17,282 nt of DNA, taken from assembly GCA_021846725.1 (NCBI GenBank), contig JAJZWK010000020.1, positions 1-17,282 of the forward strand, given 5' to 3'. This document shows positions 1-6,708 of this stretch, piece by piece. A program made the position numbers and the translations under genes. The DNA comes from Actinomycetes bacterium. Its GTDB lineage: Bacteria; Actinomycetota; Acidimicrobiia; Acidimicrobiales; JAMCPL01. The stretch's first letter is position 1, and each line of letters opens with the position of its first letter. Below the pieces are notes generated by a model that saw nothing but the letters and a program-made list of their open reading frames with translations, was not told the origin of the DNA and did not search any database.

Positions 1-2
1 TG

Positions 3-185
3 ACACAGACATCTACCCTATCTCCTACTGCTGGCACGCCTCGCACCACAATTACGACTTTTGCTATGGCGATCGACCCGACTACCGGTGTTCCTGTGAG
101 AGAGGTAGTCCATAATGAGTCTAGTTCACAGGTGATTACGGCTATGCTTGATAGTTTTACCCCGCTGTCAGTGCAGGCTGGTTGA
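3..185 (+). CDS. C-terminal end of an unidentified protein (partial)
   Basis: An open frame enters at the left edge (first full codon at base 3) and runs 60 codons to TGA at 183-185. The visible residues are rich in Thr, Ser and Val and include the stretch MAIDPTTGVPVREVV, then end in SFTPLSVQAG. The composition looks like real protein, and no stop interrupts the frame, but no domain is recognisable and the N-terminus is outside the window. It is on the same strand as the next gene, 147 bp upstream of it. The existence of the coding frame is reasonably likely; the function is unknown. Confidence 0.5.
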   Translation, partial: TQTSTLSPTAGTPRTTITTFAMAIDPTTGVPVREVVHNESSSQVITAMLDSFTPLSVQAG

Positions 186-253
186 CCAAAACGGCGAACG
201 CAAGTCCCCGGCTTCAGTAGTTGGCAGAACGCCACCTGTCCCTGATGGTTAGA

Positions 254-304
254 ATTACCTTGCCTCTGTGGATAGCAAAGACATATTATGTCGCAGAGGG
301 TAAT
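254..304. promoter_or_regulatory. Promoter-like boxes inside an inverted repeat
   Basis: TTGCCT (260-265) and TATTAT (284-289), 18 bp apart, form a plausible sigma-70 type promoter for the secreted-protein gene that starts at 333. They sit inside an interrupted inverted repeat: ATTAC (254-258) pairs with GTAAT (300-304) and CCTCTG (263-268) with CAGAGG (294-299). No T-run follows, so it does not look like an intrinsic terminator; an operator overlapping the promoter is possible. A second TATAAT at 322-327 lies 8 nt before the ATG at 336 and could instead give a nearly leaderless mRNA. Confidence 0.35.
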
Positions 305-332
305 CTGGGGAGTCAAGGGAGTATAATTTAGT

Positions 333-1448
333 ATGATGTTTAGGAGCTCAGCCAGATATAAAATAACCAGCATGGTAGGAGTAATGCTCCTTGGAATCAT
401 TTTTGGCGTAGGCGGTAGTGGAAACATCGCACCTACACCTCATCATCCAGGTTCCCGTCCGGCATGCCAGCTGTCAATTCTATCGTGTCTTACGCGTAAA
501 CTTTCTGACAGTGCTACGAGCACTACGGGTGCACCGGCACATGTGACTACCTCACCCGCACCCCACTCCCCTCTCACGCATGCACAACCATCGACTTCGT
601 CAAGCACCCAGATACTGGGGGCCAGCGCTCTGGGACCTCTCCAAGGGAACCTATCTGCGGTAAACGCTCAAATCATTCTGGATGCCTTGGCACAGCTTCC
701 AGCCTCTACAAGAAACCAGATTACCAGCCGTCTTGGTGCCTTGACTGCCAGCGATGCTGCTATCCTTGGTGATGATATAGCACAAGTGTTTGCAAGTCTC
801 AAGGGAGATGCTCAGAGCTACGCTGATGCGCTGGTAGGGGTAGGCGGCTTTGGCAGTTCCGTTCTTTCTGCTACTACCGGAGAACTCAATGCTATTTCGG
901 GGCTCTTCCTGCCATTGCCGTCAGCCCTTTCAGGTGGAAGTAATCAGATATCTCTCTTTGTCTCTGAGGCGCTTTCCACTACCGTTCCCTATATAGAGAG
1001 CCTTTTGAATAATGCTATAAGTCAAGTTCCTCAAGCGGTAGGACCGCTTGTGCTGGCAGCAACCTACCGCATATTGGCACAAAACACGCCAACTGATCTA
1101 GGTAATATAGTAGCTCTCTTAATGGATGCCAAGGCGCTTGCATTATTACACGCTGACGCTTATCAAGCTGAACTGGACTGTAATTCCGCACAGCACGGGA
1201 AATGTACTGCCTATGATCGCTTCATTATTTCCATTGCTTCCGTAAGGACCGCTCCAGGACAGGTTCAGCAGGATTTTGTGGACTGTGGTCTGGCACCACT
1301 CTGTACCCCTGCGCAGTCACAGGCAATTATTTCGTGGGTAGAGGAGGCTCCGGCTTCAACATCTCTTACAGCATCGATAAAAGCACTTTCGGCCATAATG
1401 CAGGCCAATTCTTATACAGCGGCGATACCCTGGGTAGATGCCTTCTGA
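333..1448 (+). CDS. Predicted secreted protein of unknown function
   Basis: This 371-residue protein is not recognised. Its N-terminus has basic residues (RSSARYK) followed by a hydrophobic stretch (about residues 14-27), which looks like a signal peptide or membrane anchor. Residues about 30-95 are a Pro/Ser/Thr/His-rich low-complexity linker typical of exported actinobacterial proteins. From about 98 to the end the sequence is Ala/Leu/Ser-rich and probably helical. Four cysteines in the last third are arranged as two spaced pairs (DCNSAQHGKC and DCGLAPLC), consistent with disulfides outside the cell. AAGGGAG at 315-321 lies 11 nt before the ATG at 333; ATG 336 is an equally usable start. 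Export is an inference from composition; no enzymatic motif is visible. Confidence 0.75.
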   Translation: MMFRSSARYKITSMVGVMLLGIIFGVGGSGNIAPTPHHPGSRPACQLSILSCLTRKLSDSATSTTGAPAHVTTSPAPHSPLTHAQPSTSSSTQILGASALGPLQGNLSAVNAQIILDALAQLPASTRNQITSRLGALTASDAAILGDDIAQVFASLKGDAQSYADALVGVGGFGSSVLSATTGELNAISGLFLPLPSALSGGSNQISLFVSEALSTTVPYIESLLNNAISQVPQAVGPLVLAATYRILAQNTPTDLGNIVALLMDAKALALLHADAYQAELDCNSAQHGKCTAYDRFIISIASVRTAPGQVQQDFVDCGLAPLCTPAQSQAIISWVEEAPASTSLTASIKALSAIMQANSYTAAIPWVDAF

Positions 1449-1487
1449 TCTTTGACCAATGTACATACTTGCCCATTCCAGATTAGG

Positions 1488-1493
1488 TATAAT
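1488..1493 (+). promoter_or_regulatory. -10 box upstream of the FHA regulator gene
   Basis: A perfect TATAAT lies 50 bp before the ATG at 1544, in the 95-bp gap after the preceding gene. TTGCCC at 1469-1474 is only 13 bp upstream, so the -35 assignment is poor. The spacing leaves room for a 5' leader of about 40 nt that includes the Shine-Dalgarno AGGTGG at 1530-1535. Confidence 0.4.
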
Positions 1494-1543
1494 TGTGCTG
1501 CTATGCTCAGCTGTTTATATTGCTCAAATAGGTGGCATCTTCG

Positions 1544-2143
1544 ATGAATCCGTTTCTGGAAATTCATCGGCGATCTGGTATCAATCTGTTTCCACTTGAA
1601 GAAAGACCGGTTGCTATCGGTAAGAGTTCCAAGTCGGATGTGTGCATCACAGACGACAAAACAGTATCCAGGCTACACGCAGTTATAGAGCCAATCGGTA
1701 CGAACTGGTATATATCTGACCTCGGTAGTCGCAACGGCACATTCGTCAATGGGGAGAGGATCTGGTCACAAAAGGCACTCTATCCCGGTGATGAGATACG
1801 GGTTGGAGCGACGGTTATTACCTTACGTGCTGACAGGGAAGAGGCAGATGCTATTACTTTAGTGGCTGATATGCCAAGAGTTACTTCCCGTGAGCACGAT
1901 GTGCTGGTTGCTCTGTGCAAGCCGCTCATGTCCGGTTCTGCCTTTACCCAGCCCGCTACCAGTCGGCAGATAGCTGAGGATCTGGTAGTCTCTGTTGCAG
2001 CTGTAAAACAGCACCTAGCCAGACTCTATGACAAGTTTGGCATCTACGATGAATCCAGCAGTGAGAGTCGGAGAGTGCGGCTGGCAAATGCAGCTCTCGC
2101 ATGTGGAGCCGTACAATTGACCGACTTGCGTGACAGAGAATAA
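1544..2143 (+). CDS. FHA domain protein with C-terminal winged-helix/LuxR-like DNA-binding domain
   Basis: The 199-residue product has a forkhead-associated (FHA) domain at about residues 22-95, with the hallmarks SRLH (42-45) and SRNGTFVNG (62-70); FHA domains bind phosphothreonine peptides. Residues about 112-195 form a helical region beginning TSREHDVLVAL, with TSRQIAEDLVVSVAAVKQHLARL resembling a LuxR/winged-helix recognition unit. The combination suggests a regulator read out by Ser/Thr kinase signalling, but no kinase is visible here. The usual GR before the first loop is GK (26-27), a mild deviation. An in-frame GTG at 1532 exists, but AGGTGG at 1530-1535 is 8 nt before ATG 1544, so I chose the latter. 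It converges on htrA with a 55-bp gap. Confidence 0.85.
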   Translation: MNPFLEIHRRSGINLFPLEERPVAIGKSSKSDVCITDDKTVSRLHAVIEPIGTNWYISDLGSRNGTFVNGERIWSQKALYPGDEIRVGATVITLRADREEADAITLVADMPRVTSREHDVLVALCKPLMSGSAFTQPATSRQIAEDLVVSVAAVKQHLARLYDKFGIYDESSSESRRVRLANAALACGAVQLTDLRDRE

Positions 2144-2169
2144 GTCTTTGCCGGATATAGAGTGGAAAC

Positions 2170-2182
2170 CTCTGGACCAGAG
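2170..2182. other. Short palindrome between convergent genes
   Basis: CTCTGG-A-CCAGAG is an odd-centred perfect inverted repeat in the 55-bp gap between the FHA gene and htrA stop codons. It is too short, and has no T-run on either side, to be a convincing bidirectional terminator. Confidence 0.2.
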
Positions 2183-2198
2183 AGATACCTATGCATAT

Positions 2199-3989
2199 CT
2201 AAGCTACAGGTGTGGATGCGAGAGTTACTGTAACGGTCTGCTTTTGCTGCCCCTGCCAGAGGGTGATAGTAACGCTTTGCCCAGGTTTTTTAGATCCTAT
2301 TGCAGCGGCAAGACCTGATGCCGAGGTGATCTTTTGTCCGTCTATTGCTACGATTACATCACCTGCCTGAATTCCAGCTATTTGAGCAGGAGAGCCGGGT
2401 TCTACCTGCATGACAACTGCACCGCTGTTCGGAACGAAGTTGTATTCGCTCTTTAGTTGACTGTTCAGGGTAGTAATGTAGACACCAAGAAATGCTTTTG
2501 GCTGAGATACCGTACCACCTCTTCTGAGCTGTGGCAGGAGACTTATGATCCTGTCCGACGGGATAGCGAACCCGATATTCTGAGCAGGGGCATTACCTGC
2601 ACTGGACGATGCCACAGCGGTATTCATTCCGATCACCTGTCCGGCTGAATCGACCAGCGGACCTCCAGAATTACCGGAGTTTATTGCAGCATCGGTCTGG
2701 ATCATAGACGTGAGGTCTTCTACTGCATTGGATGTTGGAGAACCAGCTTGTACAGTCCTGCCGAGTGCAGACACGATTCCAGAGGTGACCGTTGGGGTCT
2801 TCAATGAGAGTCCAAGGGCATTTCCTATCGCTATTACAGCATCTCCTACTTGTAGGCTGGATGATTTACCAAACGTAACCGGGGTGAGATTGGCAGGTGC
2901 ATTCTCTATCTGTAATAGAGCAACGTCATCAGTAGGGTCAGTTCCAATCAGCTTGGCCGGTAGAGACGATGATTGGCCGTATAGGGTGACCGTGATGTTT
3001 GTTGCGCCTGCTATAACGTGATTGTTGGTGACTACCTGTCCACTACTGGTGATAATCATACCGGTACCCTCATCTACCACCGTACCGGCAGATCCGCTAC
3101 CAAATGGGGAACTGCCGAAGGGTGAACTGCCAAATGGTGAACTACCTTCACTCAAGCCGCTGCCTGAACCCACTCCGGTAGCCTTTATGGACACGACGGA
3201 GGGTAGCAATTTTTTGACTATCTGTGGTATCTGTGCACCACTTGCCAGTAGAGCAGGGCCGGCTGGAGCGTTGCTGACTGATACCGTAGTACTTCCTCCA
3301 TTGCTGACGCTTTTGTTACCCATAGATACCGCTGCGGCTCCGACAATGGCACCTACTAGCGCAGATACGACTACCACAGTTACCCATCTCAGAACCCCGG
3401 GATTGATACGCTGCTTTAGGGTACCGGTTGCAACGTTCTCATGTGGCTCACTGGTCTCTGAATCTCCGGGTATTGCATAACTCCCGCCACCAAATCCACC
3501 GCCCCCGAAGTTGCTCCCGCCACCAAATCCACCGCCCCCGAAACTACCCTGACTTGCATACCCTCCATAGCTTGGTTGCTCAGCTGTTGGGTTCCATGAA
3601 GCGCTTTGCCCTACCGGGGGCTGGTAGCCGGTATCAGGTGTATTCTCAGATGTCTTTGACTGCTCAGGGGCACCCCATCCGTAGCTAGTTGCACGACCAT
3701 AACTACTCTGACCTGTGGGCGGTTCGTAGGGTCTGTTCTCATTGGAAGAGTAACGTGGTTCGGGTGCCTGATCTTGGATGTTAGAGTTCTTGGGGGTTCT
3801 TCTAAAATACCCTCTACCTTTTATCTCTGTGGTACTGCTACCCTCTTGTGAGGTATGATTGTCCGGACTGGAGTCCTCATTTGTTACGGGTTCACCTTGG
3901 GGGCGCTTCCAATACTGCCCTGGTCCTTCAATGCCATAAGATGGCTTAGGGCTATTACTCAGTTCCTCGTTATCATGCTGCTCGTTCAC
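2199..3989 (-). CDS. HtrA/DegP-like membrane-anchored serine protease with PDZ domain
   Basis: This 596-residue protein (from GTG 3989) belongs to the trypsin-like HtrA family of envelope quality-control proteases. The order is: a cytoplasmic Pro/Gly/Ser/Gln-rich N-terminus (about 1-195) with two GGG-F-GGGS repeats; one membrane segment (about 199-223); a protease domain; and a C-terminal PDZ domain (about 498-590). The catalytic triad is visible as His324 (TNNHVIAG), Asp355 (TDPTDDVALL) and Ser441 (SGNSGGPLV). A GSSPF repeat (three copies, about 282-298) sits just before the catalytic core. AAAGGAG at 3998-4004 is 8 nt before GTG 3989; an in-frame ATG at 4019 is possible but lies inside a tandem duplication and has poorer spacing. 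It is a single-gene unit between a convergent and a divergent neighbour. Confidence 0.93.
   Translation of the reverse strand: MNEQHDNEELSNSPKPSYGIEGPGQYWKRPQGEPVTNEDSSPDNHTSQEGSSTTEIKGRGYFRRTPKNSNIQDQAPEPRYSSNENRPYEPPTGQSSYGRATSYGWGAPEQSKTSENTPDTGYQPPVGQSASWNPTAEQPSYGGYASQGSFGGGGFGGGSNFGGGGFGGGSYAIPGDSETSEPHENVATGTLKQRINPGVLRWVTVVVVSALVGAIVGAAAVSMGNKSVSNGGSTTVSVSNAPAGPALLASGAQIPQIVKKLLPSVVSIKATGVGSGSGLSEGSSPFGSSPFGSSPFGSGSAGTVVDEGTGMIITSSGQVVTNNHVIAGATNITVTLYGQSSSLPAKLIGTDPTDDVALLQIENAPANLTPVTFGKSSSLQVGDAVIAIGNALGLSLKTPTVTSGIVSALGRTVQAGSPTSNAVEDLTSMIQTDAAINSGNSGGPLVDSAGQVIGMNTAVASSSAGNAPAQNIGFAIPSDRIISLLPQLRRGGTVSQPKAFLGVYITTLNSQLKSEYNFVPNSGAVVMQVEPGSPAQIAGIQAGDVIVAIDGQKITSASGLAAAIGSKKPGQSVTITLWQGQQKQTVTVTLASTPVA
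3481..3542. repeat. 33-bp-period direct repeat inside htrA
   Basis: A 29-bp sequence at 3481-3509 recurs exactly at 3514-3542. The period is 33 bp, so each unit adds 11 residues (a GGGS-N/Y-FGGGGF type glycine repeat) in frame to the cytoplasmic tail of the protease. Perfect identity at third positions indicates a recent duplication. Confidence 0.85.
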
Positions 3990-3998
3990 TGGCTTCTC

Positions 3999-4048
3999 TC
4001 CTTTCATATTCCGGTACATCTAATCCTTTCATATTCCGGTACATCTAA
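3999..4048. repeat. Perfect 25-bp tandem duplication at the htrA start
   Basis: Bases 3999-4023 and 4024-4048 are identical. On the minus strand each unit carries ATG and AAAGGA, so the Shine-Dalgarno and a start codon of htrA are doubled. Because 25 is not a multiple of 3, the upstream ATG (4044) is out of frame with htrA and opens a 23-codon reading frame ending at 3973, overlapping the GTG start of htrA. Confidence 0.9.
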
Positions 4049-4367
4049 AATACAAAGAGGTATACCTAAAAGTATAAAGGGGATTAGTGGAACAAATACG
4101 TCGTGGAAGCATATCTTAATAATGTCATAACAAAATCTTCACAGATATTCACAGGTATTCAGTGGTCATTAGGATGGTTGTGTCTTCATGTTTTCAGTTC
4201 ACGGCCAGAGATAGGTTATTTTACTGTGTATATGATGCTTTCATCATGTAACGCGCGATGGTGACATGATAGTGTGATGTCCTGGTCTCCAGATAGCTGA
4301 ATGTCGTTGCTTACCTCTCTATGGCTGGAGTTTTGGTCTGTGATCGCCGATTTGTTGGCTACAGCGG

Positions 4368-4396
4368 TTGTCTGTGCCTTGCTACACTGGTATTCT
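4368..4396 (+). promoter_or_regulatory. Promoter of the conserved unknown gene, extended -10
   Basis: TTGTCT (4368-4373) and TATTCT (4391-4396) are separated by exactly 17 bp, and TGG directly precedes the -10 box, making it an extended -10. The box is 11 nt before the ATG at 4408, so transcription would begin only about 4-5 nt upstream of the start codon. This supports 4408 rather than the in-frame ATG at 4321 as the start and implies a near-leaderless mRNA. Confidence 0.55.
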
Positions 4397-4407
4397 ATTA
4401 CACTGAC

Positions 4408-5649
4408 ATGGCAAAATATATAGAGATAGAAATTACAGCTCGTTCGGAAGGTGAATCGTGGAACTGGCGTGTCGTAAATGCCAAGCAACCACGGGGCATA
4501 CTACCGGCTGATCTCTTACCCGCCGATACAAAGGTAGGCGAGATATTTCATGCTGAGATACAGTCTGGTCTGGATGGTATTGACATCGTCAGTGTGACGA
4601 AACCAGATACATCAGATAAAAAGAAGTCGTCTAAAGAAGATATTTTGGTTATAGGCAGCAAACGCAATTCTTCTCGTAAAGAACGGGACTATGCAGACTA
4701 TACAAATGAGCGTGATTCTGCTACAGATAATGGATCGCCGGTAAGAGAGCGTACTTCAGCAAAACGTCGTTCCGATCGTAACTCAGCTAAGCGTAGTACA
4801 CCGCGTAGGCAATCCGATTCAGGTAGGGGGAGCAGCCAGGAAAAAGGCAGTGAGAGTATGGGGAATATGGGTAGGCGTCACGACCCGATCAGGCGAGTAA
4901 TTGGTACTCAATATCGGAATGCTGTATTAGCCAGTTTGAGGCCGGAGCAGCTTCCCATTGCAGAGGAACTGTTACGTGGAGGGATGCCAGCTGTACGTGA
5001 GAGGATAGAAAAGCAGAACGAAGATGCGAGGCGTAGCGGCAAGCCACTGATTGCTTCGGAGCCGTTGATTGCAATGGCAGAAGAGCTACTACCAAGTATC
5101 ACTCTGGCTAACTGGAAGGATAGGGCATCAGCTGCACGCTCTCTTGGATCAGATATACCGCTATACGAGTTGCGTTCGATAGTTGCGGCAACCAACAATA
5201 TGGATTTGGATGAAGAAGCCTCGGAACTTGCTGGTGTGCTAAAGACAATGCTCCATGAACGTATTGAAGCATTGCGTACCCGTTGGGAAGAGCAAATAAA
5301 TCGTAAAATCGACAAGGGTGACATTATAGACGCTATCAAGCTGTCCAGCACTCCTCCTGATCGTAGTTTCAAGATTCCAGGTGAACTGGCTGTACGCTTG
5401 GCGGAAGCTGCAAGTAATGCACTTTCGCCGGAAAGAGAGGAGCAGGAATGGATGGAAATCATAGAAGCTGTACTGCAGTCACCTGTCAGGAGAAATGTAA
5501 AACCACTTGGCCTGCCATCAAGTGCTACGAATGAGTTGCGTGCCCGACTTTACAGGGCTGCTGGACTCATACCCGGGGTTTCCAGCCTGATTGGTCTGTC
5601 CATGCCTCCCCCACCTGTAGCCAGTGGGCAGTCTAGTAAATCCCATTAA
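4408..5649 (+). CDS. Conserved protein of unknown function (Acidimicrobiia-type, three-part)
   Basis: The 413-residue product has three parts. Residues 1-64 look like a small beta-rich domain (IEIEITARSEGESWNWRVV). Residues about 65-157 form a very basic, Ser/Arg/Lys-rich disordered linker. Residues about 158-400 form a compact helical domain beginning DPIRRVIGTQYRNAVLASLR, with LASLRPEQLPIAEELLRGG, LANWKDRASAARSLGSDI, LYELRSIVAAT and SPVRRNVKPLGLP as distinctive blocks. From memory, this helical domain matches hypothetical proteins conserved in Acidimicrobiia; I know no established function. The basic linker could contact nucleic acid, which is only an inference. The start was chosen from the promoter at 4368-4396; the extra 29 residues from ATG 4321 have no protein-like character. 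The gene stands alone and converges on the Nudix gene. Confidence 0.85.
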   Translation: MAKYIEIEITARSEGESWNWRVVNAKQPRGILPADLLPADTKVGEIFHAEIQSGLDGIDIVSVTKPDTSDKKKSSKEDILVIGSKRNSSRKERDYADYTNERDSATDNGSPVRERTSAKRRSDRNSAKRSTPRRQSDSGRGSSQEKGSESMGNMGRRHDPIRRVIGTQYRNAVLASLRPEQLPIAEELLRGGMPAVRERIEKQNEDARRSGKPLIASEPLIAMAEELLPSITLANWKDRASAARSLGSDIPLYELRSIVAATNNMDLDEEASELAGVLKTMLHERIEALRTRWEEQINRKIDKGDIIDAIKLSSTPPDRSFKIPGELAVRLAEAASNALSPEREEQEWMEIIEAVLQSPVRRNVKPLGLPSSATNELRARLYRAAGLIPGVSSLIGLSMPPPPVASGQSSKSH

Positions 5650-5720
5650 ATAGTATGATACGATCTGCACCATGGGAGGTGTCCTGAGTAATTGTATCCA
5701 GCCGAAGGTCTTGAATATTT

Positions 5721-5739
5721 CCTATGGCTTAGCCATGGG
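5721..5739. terminator. Hairpin between convergent genes (weak terminator candidate)
   Basis: CCTATGG-CTTAG-CCATGGG forms a 7-bp stem with one G-T wobble and a 5-nt loop, in the 126-bp space between the convergent unknown gene and Nudix gene. Neither strand has a proper T-run after the stem, so an intrinsic terminator of classical type is not supported. The rest of the gap shows no gene. Confidence 0.3.
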
Positions 5740-5775
5740 ATCTTGACGATCATGATTGGCCATAGCACCGAACAA

Positions 5776-6192
5776 TCAGATAATATTGTGTAGAGAGAGG
5801 AACTCAAGCAGACCTGTTGTCAGGTTGTATTCTTCGACATCTCTAAGTAGTACCCATGCCGCGTTGGCCGCATCACTGGCAGGAACTGGAATAGGTAATT
5901 CCCCCGTGGAAGATAGTGGAGTATCCAAACTTACGAAGAAATCAAGTATGACAAAGTGGTTTCCTTCATCGATTCTCTCAGCGATGCCTACCAGGTCGCC
6001 GCAGTTGACTTTCAAACCGGTCTCTTCTTGAATTTCTCGTTCTACAGCCTGAGTGAGTTGCTCACCGTACTTCACCTTTCCACCTGGAATTGTCCATCTT
6101 CCCTCTTGGGGAGGATGACCTCTTTTCACTAGCAACAATGATCCATTTACCACTGCTATGCCACCTACGGCGACTATTGGGTAAATAGGCAC
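5776..6192 (-). CDS. Nudix hydrolase (MutT-like)
   Basis: The 138-residue protein carries a complete Nudix box, G-x5-E-x7-R-E-U-x-E-E-x-G-U, at residues 38-60 (G38, E44, R52, E53, E56, E57, G59). These residues bind the divalent metals used to hydrolyse a nucleoside diphosphate linked to another group. The preceding strand and loop (VGGIAVVNGSLLLVKRG, then GRWTIPGG) are typical of the family. The substrate cannot be told; nucleotide-pool cleaning or ADP-sugar hydrolysis are both possible. The frame stays open further upstream to 6309 but then lies inside the GNAT gene. GTG 6192, two bases after the GNAT stop (TAG-TA-GTG), gives a normal family length and implies translational coupling. It is the last gene of the leftward run. 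Confidence 0.9.
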   Translation of the reverse strand: MPIYPIVAVGGIAVVNGSLLLVKRGHPPQEGRWTIPGGKVKYGEQLTQAVEREIQEETGLKVNCGDLVGIAERIDEGNHFVILDFFVSLDTPLSSTGELPIPVPASDAANAAWVLLRDVEEYNLTTGLLEFLSLHNII

Positions 6193-6194
6193 TA

Positions 6195-6671
6195 CTAACA
6201 GCCTATGTGGCGTGTCATGGTGATCTGCCGCGCCTTGAACCCTGAACTTTCCATGAGTCTCTTCGAGCTTCTGTCTCCTGGTAGGCAATTGACATCCAAA
6301 TCGATGCATCCCTGATTAGCCAGCACTTTGACTACAGAGTTGAGTAATGTCTGACCTACTCCGATTCCTCTTGCTCCGGGAGTTACGTATATAGCATCGA
6401 TGTTACCTAGTGGTTTATCCGGTAAATTACTATAAGCTACTGCGAACCCTACTATGACATCCTCGAACAGGCCGACAAGTATCGTCGTATGAGTGTCAGC
6501 AAGTAATCTTGCCAGCCCACCAGGTCTAGAGAGTGCCTTGCCGATCAAGCCGGTACGTCCGATCAACATTGCCCGTCCGTTTGCAGACTCTTTGAGGGTG
6601 TTGATAGCTTCTGCACACAATTCCGCTATTGCTTCGGTATCGGATGTATTTGCAAAGCGAACACTTTCCAT
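6195..6671 (-). CDS. GNAT-family N-acetyltransferase
   Basis: The 158-residue protein has the GNAT fold signature. The acetyl-CoA-binding motif is IDAIYVTPGARGIGVGQTLL, with the pyrophosphate loop RGIGVG at 101-106, followed by a helix (LLNSVVKVLANQG) and the C-terminal strand-loop region LDVNCLPGDRSSKRLMESSGF characteristic of late GNAT motifs. It would transfer an acetyl group from acetyl-CoA to an amine, but the acceptor cannot be predicted. The gene begins 37 nt after the unknown gene at 6709 and ends 2 nt before the Nudix start, so the last two genes are co-translated. No good Shine-Dalgarno precedes ATG 6671. Confidence 0.88.
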   Translation of the reverse strand: MESVRFANTSDTEAIAELCAEAINTLKESANGRAMLIGRTGLIGKALSRPGGLARLLADTHTTILVGLFEDVIVGFAVAYSNLPDKPLGNIDAIYVTPGARGIGVGQTLLNSVVKVLANQGCIDLDVNCLPGDRSSKRLMESSGFKARQITMTRHIGC

Positions 6672-6708
6672 TAGATGGTTGACTTGATGGCTATTCGCGA
6701 CTCAGCAG

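Larger units (their letters stand above)
3990..4407. other. 418-bp divergent intergenic region between htrA and the conserved unknown gene
   Basis: No gene is evident here. It holds, from left to right: the 25-bp tandem duplication at the htrA start (3999-4048); a perfect 10-bp palindrome AGGTATACCT (4058-4067) and, on the minus strand, a possible -10 TATACT (4071-4076), together a candidate htrA operator/promoter; a 10-bp near-tandem repeat ACAG(A/G)TATTC (4141-4160); a hairpin ATGATG-CTTT-CATCAT (4232-4247); a second GACAT/ATGTC (4263-4267 and 4277-4281); CTGG-TCT-CCAG (4282-4292); and the rightward promoter at 4368-4396. No riboswitch class is recognised. Confidence 0.5.

Noticed and set aside
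3022..3480. 152-codon plus-strand frame antisense to htrA
   Set aside because: Pro/Leu/Thr-rich shadow of the Gly/Ser-rich htrA code; the opposite strand carries the complete catalytic triad and PDZ domain.
4141..4292. Cluster of small hairpins as a riboswitch
   Set aside because: No consensus of a known riboswitch class is seen, and the proposed promoter at 4368-4396 would start the mRNA downstream of all of them.
4321..4407. N-terminal extension of the conserved unknown protein from ATG 4321
   Set aside because: The extra 29 residues are Cys-rich and contain the promoter boxes at 4368-4396; no ribosome-binding site precedes 4321.
4908..5462. 184-codon open frame on the minus strand inside the conserved unknown gene
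   Set aside because: Ser/Ala-rich antisense shadow of a gene with a promoter and protein-like blocks on the plus strand.
6193..6309. N-terminal extension of the Nudix protein
   Set aside because: It lies wholly within the GNAT coding sequence in another frame and adds residues without Nudix character; GTG 6192 gives family length.
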